A stretch of 64,000 nt of DNA. Origin: Fuscibacter oryzae (GTDB taxonomy: Bacteria; Pseudomonadota; Alphaproteobacteria; Rhodobacterales; Rhodobacteraceae). The stretch is from assembly GCF_016765795.1 (NCBI RefSeq), contig NZ_JAESVP010000004.1, forward strand, positions 372,001-436,000, given 5' to 3'. The notes under the pieces were generated by a model that saw only the letters and a program-made list of their open reading frames with translations, was not told where the DNA came from and ran no database searches. Shown here one piece after another: positions 25,097-33,586 of this stretch (positions within the stretch are counted from its first letter, which is position 1; each line of letters begins with the position of its first letter). A program made the translations under genes and the position numbers.

Positions 25097-26098
25097 ATGC
25101 TGAAAGTAGGCCTTCTTGGCGCCGGGCGCATTGCCGGTGTTCATGCCACTGCCATCACCTCGAACCCCGGCTCGACCCTTGTGGCGGTGTCGGACATCAA
25201 CGCCGAAGCCGCCGGGCGCCTTGCCAGCCAATATGGGGCCGAAGCGCGCAGCACCGATGCAATCCTGAACGACCCTGCGATTGATGCCGTCCTTATTGCC
25301 ACCTCGACCGACACCCATTCCGACCTGATCGAACGGGCCACCGGGGCGGGCAAGGCGGTGCTATGCGAAAAGCCGGTGGACCTGAGCCTTGCCCGCGCGC
25401 AGGCCTGCCAGACCGTGGCCGCCCGGAACGGCAAGCCGGTGATGATCGGCTTCAACCGCCGCTTTGACCCGAACTTTGCTACCCTGAAAGCCTCTGCCGA
25501 CAAGGGCGAAATTGGCAAGACAGAGCTGCTGTCGATCACCTCGTTCGATCCGGCCCCACCGCCGGTGGCCTATATCAAGGTGTCGGGCGGCCTGTTCCGC
25601 GATATGATGATCCATGACTTCGACATGGCCAATTTCATCATGGGCGCTGTCCCGGTCAGCGTGTTGGCCGTCGGCAGCTCTATTGTCGATCCGGCTATCG
25701 GGGCTGCGGGCGATGTGGACACCGCCGTCGTTACCCTTGCCTATGCCGACGGGCGCATTGCTGTGATCAAGAACAGCCGCCGCGCCGTTTATGGCTATGA
25801 CCAAAGGGTAGAGCTTTTGGGCTCCAGCGGGTTGCTGCAAGCGCAGAACATGCTGGAAAACACCGTGGTCAAATCGACAACCGCTGGCGTGAGCAGCGCA
25901 AAGCCCACCTACTTTTTTCTTGAACGCTACATGCCCGCCTATGCCGCCGAATGGGCCGCATTCGTTACGGCCGTGACCACGGGCACGCCCCTGCCGGTGA
26001 CCCTTGCTGACGGTGTGGCTGCCTTGGCCATGGCAGAGGCTGCCACGCAATCTGCAAAAACCGGCCTGCCGGTTACGCTGGCCAGCGTTCTGGGCTGA
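25097..26098 (+). CDS. Inositol 2-dehydrogenase-like oxidoreductase (Gfo/Idh/MocA family)
   Basis: A 333-residue NAD(P)-dependent dehydrogenase. The Rossmann motif GLLGAGRIAGVHA is at the N terminus, the EKPVDLS motif provides the catalytic lysine, and GGLFRDMMIHDFDMANFI supplies the D-x3-H pair used by inositol dehydrogenases. Length and the FDPAPPPVAYIKVSGG segment match IolG-type proteins. It would oxidise myo-inositol or a derivative to an inosose. AAAGGAAAA precedes the start. It is the last gene of the cluster and is followed by a strong terminator. Substrate specificity within the family cannot be fixed by motif. Confidence 0.86.
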   Translation: MLKVGLLGAGRIAGVHATAITSNPGSTLVAVSDINAEAAGRLASQYGAEARSTDAILNDPAIDAVLIATSTDTHSDLIERATGAGKAVLCEKPVDLSLARAQACQTVAARNGKPVMIGFNRRFDPNFATLKASADKGEIGKTELLSITSFDPAPPPVAYIKVSGGLFRDMMIHDFDMANFIMGAVPVSVLAVGSSIVDPAIGAAGDVDTAVVTLAYADGRIAVIKNSRRAVYGYDQRVELLGSSGLLQAQNMLENTVVKSTTAGVSSAKPTYFFLERYMPAYAAEWAAFVTAVTTGTPLPVTLADGVAALAMAEAATQSAKTGLPVTLASVLG

Positions 26099-26104
26099 AC
26101 ACGG

Positions 26105-26145
26105 TAGCCTGCCCCGCGTCCTTTGGCGGGGCAGGCTAGCCTTTT
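26105..26145 (+). terminator. Rho-independent terminator of the cyclitol/sugar cluster
   Basis: TAGCCTGCCCCGC (26105-26117) pairs perfectly with 26126-26138 over 13 bp around an 8-nt loop, followed by GCCTTTTC. It begins 7 nt after the dehydrogenase stop codon. Confidence 0.85.
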
Positions 26146-26350
26146 CGAATGCAGGTATTGTGCGGGCCACGCATCTGCCTACGGCCCGGTGTTTCCCGCA
26201 ATGCCGAAACGGCCATCAGGCAACACGCGGCAAGCCGAAGAAAACCCGGCCATTCATCTTTCCTGTTCATAAAGCCATGCCGGATTTAGCGGCTAATCCA
26301 GCCGCGCTGTGCCGCGTATATTGGCGTCAGTCACGAACAGGAGGTGTCAG

Positions 26351-27367
26351 ATGCTGGCAACCATGCTTTACGGCCCCGGCGATATCCGTTTCGAGGAAGT
26401 GCCAGAGCCACGGATTGAAAAGCCGACAGACGCGATCATCCGGCTGGCGGCCTCCTGTGTCTGCGGATCGGACCTGTGGCCCTTTCGCGGCTTGCAGCCT
26501 GTCACCGCGCCGCAAGCCATGGGCCATGAATATTGTGGCGTGGTGGTGGAGGTTGGCAGCGCCGTCACCAGCGTAAAGCCCGGACAGTTCGTCGTGGGAT
26601 CTTTCTGCATTTCCGACAACACCTGCCCGCATTGCCGCCACGGGTTCCAGTCGTCCTGCGAGAATATCGAATTCATGCGCGGCGCGCAGGCCCCGCTGGC
26701 CCGCGTTCCGCTGGCCGATGGTACGCTGGTGGCGACGCCGGGCATCCCATCGGAGGATCTGATCCCCGACCTGTTGGCGGCTTCGGATGTGCTGGGTACC
26801 GGCTGGTATGCGGCAGATGCGGCACGGGTGCAGCCCGGTTCGACTGTTGCGGTCGTGGGTGACGGCGCGGTGGGTCTGATGGCGGTACTGGCGGCCAAAC
26901 AGATGGGGGCCGCGCGCATCATCGCAATGAGCGGCCACAAGGCCCGTCAGAACCTGGCACTGGACTTTGGCGCAACCGATATTGTCACCGAACGGGGCGA
27001 AGACGGCATTGCGAAGATCAAGGAACTGACCCGAAATGTCGGCGCAGATGCCGTTCTGGAATGCGTCGGCACCGACCAGTCGATGAAGCAGGCGATCTAT
27101 GCGGCCCGCCCGGGCGCCATGATCGGCTATGTCGGGGTTCCGCATGGTGTGACGTTCGATGGTGCGCAATTGTTCTTTGCCCAGCGTGGCCTGATGGGCG
27201 GCCCCGCCCCGGTGCGGCGTTTTCTGCCCGATCTGATGGACAGGGTGATGAGCCGCCAGATATCTCCGGGCAAGGTCTTTGATCTTGAAATTCCGCTGGC
27301 CGATGTGGCCGAAGGCTATCGGGCAATGGACGAGCGGCGGGCGATCAAGACGCTGCTTCGGGTGTAA
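26351..27367 (+). CDS. Zinc-dependent alcohol dehydrogenase family protein
   Basis: A 338-residue medium-chain dehydrogenase. Catalytic zinc ligands are in [10 protein letters not shown] and GHEYCGVV, the structural zinc site in [18 protein letters not shown], and the cofactor motif in [24 protein letters not shown] lies before the ATG at 26351. The enzyme oxidises or reduces an unknown alcohol or aldehyde with NAD(P). It is followed within 10 nt by a cupin gene and then a DHA2 exporter, a set that often sits with a LysR regulator, as here. The upstream 200 nt after the terminator show no gene. Confidence 0.9.
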   Translation: MLATMLYGPGDIRFEEVPEPRIEKPTDAIIRLAASCVCGSDLWPFRGLQPVTAPQAMGHEYCGVVVEVGSAVTSVKPGQFVVGSFCISDNTCPHCRHGFQSSCENIEFMRGAQAPLARVPLADGTLVATPGIPSEDLIPDLLAASDVLGTGWYAADAARVQPGSTVAVVGDGAVGLMAVLAAKQMGAARIIAMSGHKARQNLALDFGATDIVTERGEDGIAKIKELTRNVGADAVLECVGTDQSMKQAIYAARPGAMIGYVGVPHGVTFDGAQLFFAQRGLMGGPAPVRRFLPDLMDRVMSRQISPGKVFDLEIPLADVAEGYRAMDERRAIKTLLRV

Positions 27368-27377
27368 GGGAACGATC

Positions 27378-27781
27378 ATGGATATCAAACGCAACGGCAC
27401 ATCCCCCTCGGCCCGTGGCCCGGCAGGCTGGTTCACCGGCACGGTGCGCATCGACACGCCGTTCAGCGCAACGGCGCCGGGCCGCGCCGGAGGGGCCATC
27501 GTCACCTTTGAACCGGGGGCACGCACCGCCTGGCACACCCATCCTTTGGGCCAGATGCTGATCGTCACCGCAGCCTTGGCCTTGCGCAGCGCGAAGGGGG
27601 CCCGATCGAAGAGATTCGCCCCGGCGATACCGTCTGGTTCGCGCCCGGCGAAAAGCACTGGCACGGGGCATCGCCAACTGCGGCCATGACCCATATCGCC
27701 ATTGCCGAGGTGCAGGATGGCAGGGCGGTTGATTGGCTGGAGCATGTCAGCGACGCCGATTACACGGCACAGCGGGGCTAA
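27378..27781 (+). pseudogene. Cupin-domain gene with a -1 frameshift
   Basis: Translation from ATG 27378 gives [19 protein letters not shown]... through the cupin motif [21 protein letters not shown], then loses homology near 27575. The next frame continues with [26 protein letters not shown] and AMTHIAIAE to a TAA at 27779-27781. Both cupin motifs and the total length (about 134 codons) are those of a normal (R)-mandelonitrile-lyase/DUF-type small cupin, and the gene length is 404 nt, one base short of a whole number of codons. A single-base loss around TTGGCC at 27574-27580 explains everything. It is either a recent mutation or a sequencing error. Confidence 0.85.
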
Positions 27782-27790
27782 AGGATCAAC

Positions 27791-29242
27791 ATGACAAGTG
27801 CCATTCTGAAACAGCCGACCGGCATCGCCGGATCGGATGGGCCGGTTGATGCCCTGCGGCAAAAGCAGGCGGTGCTGATCGTGGTGCTTGCCAGCTATCT
27901 GATGATCTTGCTGGACACCTCTATCGTCATCACAGGCCTGCCGGATATTCGTGACGGGCTGGGGTTTACGCCCACGGGGCTGAGCTGGGTGCAGAACACC
28001 TATACGCTGGCCTTTGGTGGCTTTTTGATGCTGGGCGCGCGGGCGGGCGATCTGTTCGGGCGCAGGCGGGTTTATCTGGCGGGTCTGGCGCTGTTCACGT
28101 TTGCGTCTCTGGCCATCGGGCTGGCCCCGAACCCGGCGACAATGTTAGCGGCGCGCGCAGTTCAGGGGATCGGGGCGGCAATCCTTGCACCCACCACACT
28201 GGCGCTGCTGTCCACCCATTTCGCCGAAGGGGAAGAGCGTAACCGCGCCCTGTCGCACTATGCCTCGACGGCGGGGGTGGGGGCCAGTCTGGGTCTGGTT
28301 CTGGGCGGCATCTTTGCCGGGTGGATTTCCTGGCGCGTCGGGTTTTTGATGAATGTGCCGGTGGGCATGGCCCTTTATCGGGCAGCCTCGCGTCTTTTGA
28401 CCGAAAGCGCGCCATCGGGCGGGCGGGTGGATGTTGCCGGGGCCATCACCTCGACCTTGGGCATGGGCGGGCTGGTTTACGGCATCGTCAGGTCCGCGAC
28501 CTCGGGCTGGCATGATCCGCTGACGCTTGTCACCGCTGGCATCGGGGCCGGATTGATCGCGGCTTTCCTGTGGATGCAGGCCCGCACCGCTGACCCCTTG
28601 CTTCCACTGCGCCTGTTCGCCAGCCGGGGGCGATCCGGAGCCTATGCTGCAAGGGCGCTGTTCCTTGGGGCGATGGTCAGCTTTTTCTTCTTCAGCACGC
28701 AACTTATGCAAGGCGTGCTGCATATGACGCCGGTTCAGGCGGGCTTTGGCTTTCTGCCGATGACCGTCGTGACCTTTCTGATCTCTCTGGCGCTGCCACG
28801 CCTGCTGCGCCGCTTTGGCAGCGGGATCGTTCTGGCTGGGGCGTTTTCCTGTGTGGCGGCGGGTCTTGTCTGGCTGGCGCAGGCCGGGGCAGGGCAAGGT
28901 TATGTGCTGGCGGTCGGCCTGCCGATGCTGTTGATCGGGCTGGGCAATGGCGCGGCTCTGGCACCGTTGACCGTTTCTGGCGTGCGTGGGGTTGCGCCGC
29001 AGGATGCGGGTGCCGCCTCGGGTCTCGTGAATGCGGCGCATCAACTGGGCGGCACATTGGGACTGGCGGTGCTGGTCACCGTCTTTGCGGCGGCGATGCG
29101 TGGTGCGCCTGCTTCTGACACGGCACTGGCACATGGCATTTCGGCGGGGCTTTGCGGCGCGGCTCTTCTTCAGGTGGTTGGCCTTGCCGTGACGCTGCTG
29201 TTTGTCCTGCCCGCCGACAAGCCATCGCGGGTGCCGGGATGA
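27791..29242 (+). CDS. DHA2-family MFS multidrug exporter
   Basis: A 483-residue transporter with about 14 predicted helices. LLDTSIVITGLPDIRDGL in helix 1 and LGARAGDLFGRRRVYLAG (motif A) with GIGAAILAPTTLALL are typical of the EmrB/QacA (DHA2) group of proton-driven exporters. AAGGA precedes the ATG at 27791, 9 nt after the broken cupin gene, so the three genes from the alcohol dehydrogenase onward form one unit. The LysR gene downstream probably controls it. Substrates are unknown. Confidence 0.9.
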   Translation: MTSAILKQPTGIAGSDGPVDALRQKQAVLIVVLASYLMILLDTSIVITGLPDIRDGLGFTPTGLSWVQNTYTLAFGGFLMLGARAGDLFGRRRVYLAGLALFTFASLAIGLAPNPATMLAARAVQGIGAAILAPTTLALLSTHFAEGEERNRALSHYASTAGVGASLGLVLGGIFAGWISWRVGFLMNVPVGMALYRAASRLLTESAPSGGRVDVAGAITSTLGMGGLVYGIVRSATSGWHDPLTLVTAGIGAGLIAAFLWMQARTADPLLPLRLFASRGRSGAYAARALFLGAMVSFFFFSTQLMQGVLHMTPVQAGFGFLPMTVVTFLISLALPRLLRRFGSGIVLAGAFSCVAAGLVWLAQAGAGQGYVLAVGLPMLLIGLGNGAALAPLTVSGVRGVAPQDAGAASGLVNAAHQLGGTLGLAVLVTVFAAAMRGAPASDTALAHGISAGLCGAALLQVVGLAVTLLFVLPADKPSRVPG

Positions 29243-29317
29243 AAGAGCCTGCGGCCTAGCCAACTTCTATGGAATCTTGATATGAATGGTACAGCCAGCC
29301 ATATCAAGGTTTCACGA

Positions 29318-30211
29318 ATGAAGCGCGATGAACTTGGCGACCTGATCGCCTTTCTTGCCGTCTGTGAAGAGCGCAGCTTCACCCGCGCGGCGGCACGTCT
29401 GGGCACGTCGCAATCGGCACTAAGCCATACGGTCAAGCGGCTGGAAGAGCGGATGGCCCTGCGCCTGCTGAACCGCACAACCCGCAATGTCGCACCCACC
29501 GACGCCGGCGAAAAGCTGGCCGAGACATTGCGCCCCGCACTTGATGACATCGAGGCCCGGCTGGACAGCCTCAATGCGCTGCGCGATCGCCCGGCGGGCA
29601 ACATCCGCATCACCGCCAGCCGGGATGCCGCCCATACCATCCTGTTTCCAAAAGTGGCTGCGCTGATGCGCGAATATCCCGACATCACCATTGAAATTTC
29701 GGTGGATCAAAGGTTTACCGACATCGTGGCAGAGCGTTTCGATGCCGGTGTCCGGCTTGGCGAAAGCGTTGAAAAAGACATGATTGCCGTGCGGATCGGC
29801 CCAGACCTGCGGATGCTGGTGGTCGGATCTCCTGACTATCTGGCCAGAAACGGGCGGCCAGAGGTGCCCGACGATCTGACGCATCACACCTGCATCAACC
29901 TGCGGCTGCCCACGCTTGGTGGGCTTTATGCCTGGGAGTTGGGCAAGGACGGGCGCAATATCAACGTGCGGGTCGAAGGCCAGTTCACTTGCAGCGACCC
30001 CGATCTGGTCATTGAGGCTGCCGTCGCCGGTCTGGGCCTTTGCTGTTTGCCCGACACGCATCTGCAATCTGGTATCGACAGCGGAAAACTGGTGCCCGTG
30101 ATGCAAGAGTGGTGCCCCAGCTTTCCGGGCTATCACCTTTACTATCCGTCGCGCCTGCAAACCTCTCCGGCCTTCGCGCTTTTGGTCGAGAGGGTGCGCT
30201 GGCGGGGATAG
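29318..30211 (+). CDS. LysR-family transcriptional regulator
   Basis: About 297 residues. The N-terminal winged helix is clear (AFLAVCEERSFTRAAARLGTSQSALSHTVKRLEERM) and is followed by the effector-binding domain (FPKVAALMREYPDITIEISVDQRFTDIVAERFDAGVRLGE), characteristic of the DgdR/YafC-type LysR group. The ATG at 29318 with AAGG upstream fits the family; an ATG at 29282 would add 12 residues. It is in the same direction as the exporter, which is less common than divergent placement. Its targets are presumably the alcohol dehydrogenase, cupin and exporter genes. Confidence 0.9.
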   Translation: MKRDELGDLIAFLAVCEERSFTRAAARLGTSQSALSHTVKRLEERMALRLLNRTTRNVAPTDAGEKLAETLRPALDDIEARLDSLNALRDRPAGNIRITASRDAAHTILFPKVAALMREYPDITIEISVDQRFTDIVAERFDAGVRLGESVEKDMIAVRIGPDLRMLVVGSPDYLARNGRPEVPDDLTHHTCINLRLPTLGGLYAWELGKDGRNINVRVEGQFTCSDPDLVIEAAVAGLGLCCLPDTHLQSGIDSGKLVPVMQEWCPSFPGYHLYYPSRLQTSPAFALLVERVRWRG

Positions 30212-30688
30212 GCCGCCCTGTGGAGAGTGAGGGTCGTGGCACTTTTGAATGCGCAGCCTTGGTCCGCGCGAAAGCCGAAGGTCACTGGCGGCCCATGTGC
30301 CGCAATCAGACCTGACCCGTCGGGCCGCGAGAGCACAGCGCGCTGGCAGCGCCACAGCATGATCGATCAGGGGTGGAAGGTGCCCAGCCCCCGTCTCAAG
30401 CGTCAGCAGGAACAACGCCTTGCCCTTCGGGGTGATCTGCGCGCTGCCAGACCTTGCACAGCCCCTGAGACCTGGCGAATGAACGCCCGCCCGCGCGAAT
30501 TTCCATGCAGAAAGCTGGCATTGACACTCAGGCAGGCGCCTTTGTGGTTTGGCTTTCCTGCCGTGCAAGACCGGTTGCGCGCGAAACAGGAATCCCGGGC
30601 CCCATCCTGCACCGGTGCCCCGCCGCTGGTTGACGCCGCATCCCCTTTGGCAAACCCTGCGCCCCTTGACGGACAGGAAGGATATGAC
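30212..30688. other. 477-bp stretch without a supported gene
   Basis: Frames are open on both strands because of high GC, but none has a convincing start or a recognisable protein. One minus-strand reading contains QITPKGKALFLLTLE, faintly like the end of a winged-helix regulator, which may be a decayed fragment. No terminator or tRNA is seen. Confidence 0.5.
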
Positions 30689-31123
30689 ATGTCTTTTGTG
30701 AAACCTTGGGCCACGGTCGCGCCCGGTATCGTGCTTTGGCTGGCTGTTTCAGGCAGCGTCATGGCCGGCGGTGCGCTGCCTGTCCTGCCCGTCACCGAAA
30801 CCTTACCCGATTTTGCCACCTGCCTTGCCCAACTAGAGGGTTATGCCCGCGAAGATCAGGCCCAGGTCATGGCCCGCCAGACCGATGCCACCGGCCTGAT
30901 CCGAGAGGTCACGCTGGAAACCGTGGGCGTGGTGTCAACCGCCGCCGCCAAGGCGCGGTACGAGGCGACGCTGTGGTTTCATGCCGGGCGGCCTGATGCC
31001 GCGCTCAAGCAGGTGGAAACCAGCCACAGCTATCAATCCCGCAGCCACACCTGCGACGGTGGTACCCTGACAACCGAGGGCACCGATGGTTATACCCTTA
31101 GCACCTTTGATCCCTTGCCCTAG
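30689..31123 (+). CDS. Small secreted protein of unknown function
   Basis: A 144-residue protein with a signal peptide (ATVAPGIVLWLAVSGSVMAGG) and a mature part of about 115 residues holding two cysteines (ATCLAQLEG and SHTCDGG) that could form a disulfide. AGGAAGGA at 30674-30681 decides the ATG at 30689 and excludes the much longer upstream open frame. No known domain is recognised. It converges on the LytTR regulator gene with 9 nt between stops. Confidence 0.7.
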   Translation: MSFVKPWATVAPGIVLWLAVSGSVMAGGALPVLPVTETLPDFATCLAQLEGYAREDQAQVMARQTDATGLIREVTLETVGVVSTAAAKARYEATLWFHAGRPDAALKQVETSHSYQSRSHTCDGGTLTTEGTDGYTLSTFDPLP

Positions 31124-31132
31124 GCCGGGGCC

Positions 31133-31915
31133 TTATGGAATCTGCCGCGCCAGCCCGGCGCGAAAGGCTGTCAGATAGGTGCGCCCCACCCGGATTTCCG
31201 ATCCGTCGGTCAGCACAACCGCCAACCCGCCCAACGGCAATTGCCTGACCCGCGCAATCGCGCTGCGCCGGATAATCGTGCTGCGATGCACGCGCGGAAA
31301 CTCGGCCGGGTCCAGCCTGCGCTCCAGCGAGGACAGGCTTTCCTGATGCAGGTAATCTGCCCCCGCCACATGAATGCGGACATAGTCGCGCTCTGCCTGA
31401 AACCGCAGCACGGCCTCTGGTGACACGCGCAAATAATCGCCGCGCACCCGAACCCAGAACTCTGTCGCGCGCTGCCCGCGCTCTGACAAGGCGCGTTTCA
31501 GGGCCGCCACCGTCTCTTGCATCTCGGCCAGCCGATCAGTCTGCTCGCGCTGGGTCGCGGCCTTGCGCGCACGCTCCATCGCCTGAACAAAGCGGCCCGG
31601 CTCGACCGGCTTTGTCACATAGTCGATGGCATTGACCACAAAGGCCCGCAGCGCCTGATCGTCAAAGGCCGTCACGAACAACAGCGCGGGTGGCACCGGC
31701 GTCAGCCCGTCCAGCACATCAAAGCCGCTGCCGCCGGGCATCTGGATGTCGAGCACCAGAATGTCAGGGCGGAGTGCGGCAGCCATCTGGCGGGCCTGCG
31801 GCGCATCTGCTGCCTCATCGATCCGGGTGATCCAGTCCAGCTTGGCCATCAGCCGGATCAGCCGCCGCCGCGCCAGGGGTTCGTCATCCACCACCAGAAC
31901 GCTCACGCCTGACAT
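31133..31915 (-). CDS. LytTR-family response regulator
   Basis: A 260-residue regulator. The receiver domain occupies residues 4-120 with acidic residues D10-D11, phosphoacceptor D56 (VLDIQMPG), T in FVTAFD and K in VTKPVEPG. A coiled linker (QTDRLAEMQETVAALKRAL) leads to a C-terminal LytTR DNA-binding domain (about 150-258: RFQAERDYVRIHV, FPRVHRSTIIRRSAIARV). The cognate kinase is probably the LytS-type protein at 36290-37450, 4.4 kb upstream on the same strand. GGAG precedes the start. Confidence 0.92.
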   Translation of the reverse strand: MSGVSVLVVDDEPLARRRLIRLMAKLDWITRIDEAADAPQARQMAAALRPDILVLDIQMPGGSGFDVLDGLTPVPPALLFVTAFDDQALRAFVVNAIDYVTKPVEPGRFVQAMERARKAATQREQTDRLAEMQETVAALKRALSERGQRATEFWVRVRGDYLRVSPEAVLRFQAERDYVRIHVAGADYLHQESLSSLERRLDPAEFPRVHRSTIIRRSAIARVRQLPLGGLAVVLTDGSEIRVGRTYLTAFRAGLARQIP

Positions 31916-32119
31916 GCCGCCTCTCCTGTTTCGTCGGGCATCAGCATTCCGCGCCTGGCGGCGCGCTGCAAGCCCCCGCCATTCGTCGGCCCAAGGACGC
32001 CGTTCGTCGAATTGCCTTGCCCTTCATCGGCCACAGGCGGGCTGCTGGGCGAAATCGGGGTCAACAGCGGCAAATCGGGTTGCTAGCCTTGTCATATTCA
32101 CAAAAAACGGGTTCCCGCC

Positions 32120-32665
32120 ATGTCGGTCATGTCAGAAATTGCCCTTACCTCCGTGCCGGAATTTACGGCTAGTGCCGATCCGCAGCCGGTTCGTTTCACC
32201 ATCTCGGTCGAGGGGGGATACCCCGCTTCCCGGATGTCTGCCGAATTGTCTGCGCTGTTGGCGCAAATGCGTCACAGCCTGCCCGCCGCGTACCGCATCA
32301 CGCTGCATGAAAGCCGCTCCGGCCTTGCCGATATGACCGCGCGGCAGCAGCAGATCCTGCAACTTATGGTACATGATCTGTCGAACAAGGATATCGGCAG
32401 GCGGCTTGGCCTGTCGCATTTCACCGTGCGCAACCATGTCTCGCAGCTTTTGCGCCTGTTGGGCGTTTCCAGCCGCAAGGCCGCGACCGCGCTGATCCGC
32501 AAGATGGCAGAGGGAGGCGACCAGGGCGGGGCGGGGCATGGGGGGCATGATGCTGGCTGGGAAATGCGGCTTGGCCAAGATTGCCCCTCCGGGGGGCAAT
32601 TGTCATACTGGCCCGGCGTACCGGTGCGGCATTCCGGCTGCGGTGACACGATTGGTCGGCTGTGA
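32120..32665 (+). CDS. LuxR-type helix-turn-helix regulator without receiver domain
   Basis: A 181-residue protein. The GerE/LuxR DNA-binding domain is central (TARQQQILQLMVHDLSNKDIGRRLGLSHFTVRNHVSQLLRLLGVSSRKAAT). The N-terminal 70 residues are not a receiver or an autoinducer domain that I recognise. The C-terminal 45 residues are low-complexity and Gly-rich, and may be read-through beyond the normal end of the domain. It is divergent from the LytTR regulator. Its targets may include the secreted-protein genes around it. Confidence 0.8.
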   Translation: MSVMSEIALTSVPEFTASADPQPVRFTISVEGGYPASRMSAELSALLAQMRHSLPAAYRITLHESRSGLADMTARQQQILQLMVHDLSNKDIGRRLGLSHFTVRNHVSQLLRLLGVSSRKAATALIRKMAEGGDQGGAGHGGHDAGWEMRLGQDCPSGGQLSYWPGVPVRHSGCGDTIGRL

Positions 32666-32760
32666 TGCTGTTCACCTTGACCCATCCATGATCAGGCGGC
32701 CATTGCCGCCGCCGCCCCCCCATTCCGCATCAAGCCCTTCAACTGCCAGAGTATGTCCAG

Positions 32761-33510
32761 ATGATTGTTCGTTCACCCTTTTGCCTTGCCGTGCTGTGCG
32801 CAACCCTTTCCTTTTCTGCCCCCGCCCATGCCGAAGGCCGTTGCCCGCCGGGCTACTTTCCAACCGGCGGCGGCGATGCCGGTTGGCTGGGTTGCGCGCC
32901 GATGGATGGCGGGGTTGGTTACGATGACGGCTATGATGACGGTGGGTATTACGAGGACGACTATTACGAAACACCGCCCCCGATGAACTATTCGGCGCAG
33001 GATTGGGCCGATTTCGCTGCCGCCTCTGCCCGCGCAGAGGCGGAGGCAGAGGCGCAGCGCCAGAACGATCCGATTTACCGCAAGCTGAAAGCAGGCATCT
33101 GGGATTTCGACAGCTCTCCCTCCCGCAGCAAGGCCGGGGTCTGCATGGCCAGTTGGCTGACCCTTGGTGGCGGTGTGCTGATGGCCGATTGGGCTGGCAA
33201 GGAGGGTGGCACGTTTCTGGGCTTTTTTGGCCCCAACATCCCGCATGTCAGCCGGATCAAGAAGGCCAAGGTTACCCTGACCCAATCGGGCGAACGCCAG
33301 ACGGTGCAGGCCTTTATCGCGCCGTTTCCCTGGTCGAAGGATCTGGGGATAATCCTGTTCGCCGTGCCCTCAACCAAGGCCCTTGTCACCTCGATCGAGG
33401 ACAAGCAGGACTATACCGTCACCTATAAGGGCAACACAGTTGTTCAGGGCGAATGGCACAGCGGGTCAAAGGCCCGCAATTGGCTCAAGAACTGCATCGG
33501 CGGGCGGTAG
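32761..33510 (+). CDS. Secreted protein of unknown function (DUF4189-like N terminus)
   Basis: A 249-residue protein with a cleavable signal peptide (FCLAVLCATLSFSAPAHA). The mature N terminus CPPGYFPTGGGDAGWLGCAPM resembles the start of DUF4189-type secreted proteins, followed by an acidic Tyr/Asp-rich stretch (YDDGYDDGGYYEDDYYE) and an Ala/Glu helix. The C-terminal 130 residues (GVCMASWLTLGGGVLMADW ... GEWHSGSKARNWLKNC) form an uncharacterised domain with two cysteines. It is in the secreted-protein neighbourhood of the LytTR system. Function unknown. Confidence 0.75.
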   Translation: MIVRSPFCLAVLCATLSFSAPAHAEGRCPPGYFPTGGGDAGWLGCAPMDGGVGYDDGYDDGGYYEDDYYETPPPMNYSAQDWADFAAASARAEAEAEAQRQNDPIYRKLKAGIWDFDSSPSRSKAGVCMASWLTLGGGVLMADWAGKEGGTFLGFFGPNIPHVSRIKKAKVTLTQSGERQTVQAFIAPFPWSKDLGIILFAVPSTKALVTSIEDKQDYTVTYKGNTVVQGEWHSGSKARNWLKNCIGGR

Positions 33511-33586
33511 CCTGCCTAAGCATCCCCCCTAAGCCCGCCCTGCGTGCCCCTCTCTCGCACCCATCCAGCCTTGCCGATCCCCGGCC

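Noticed and set aside
26327-27862. A 511-codon minus-strand frame across the alcohol dehydrogenase and cupin genes
   Set aside because: It covers well-supported plus-strand genes and has no recognisable protein motif.
30227-30688. N-terminal extension of the secreted protein at 30689
   Set aside because: The extension has shadow-like composition, while a signal peptide and AGGAAGGA point to the start at 30689.
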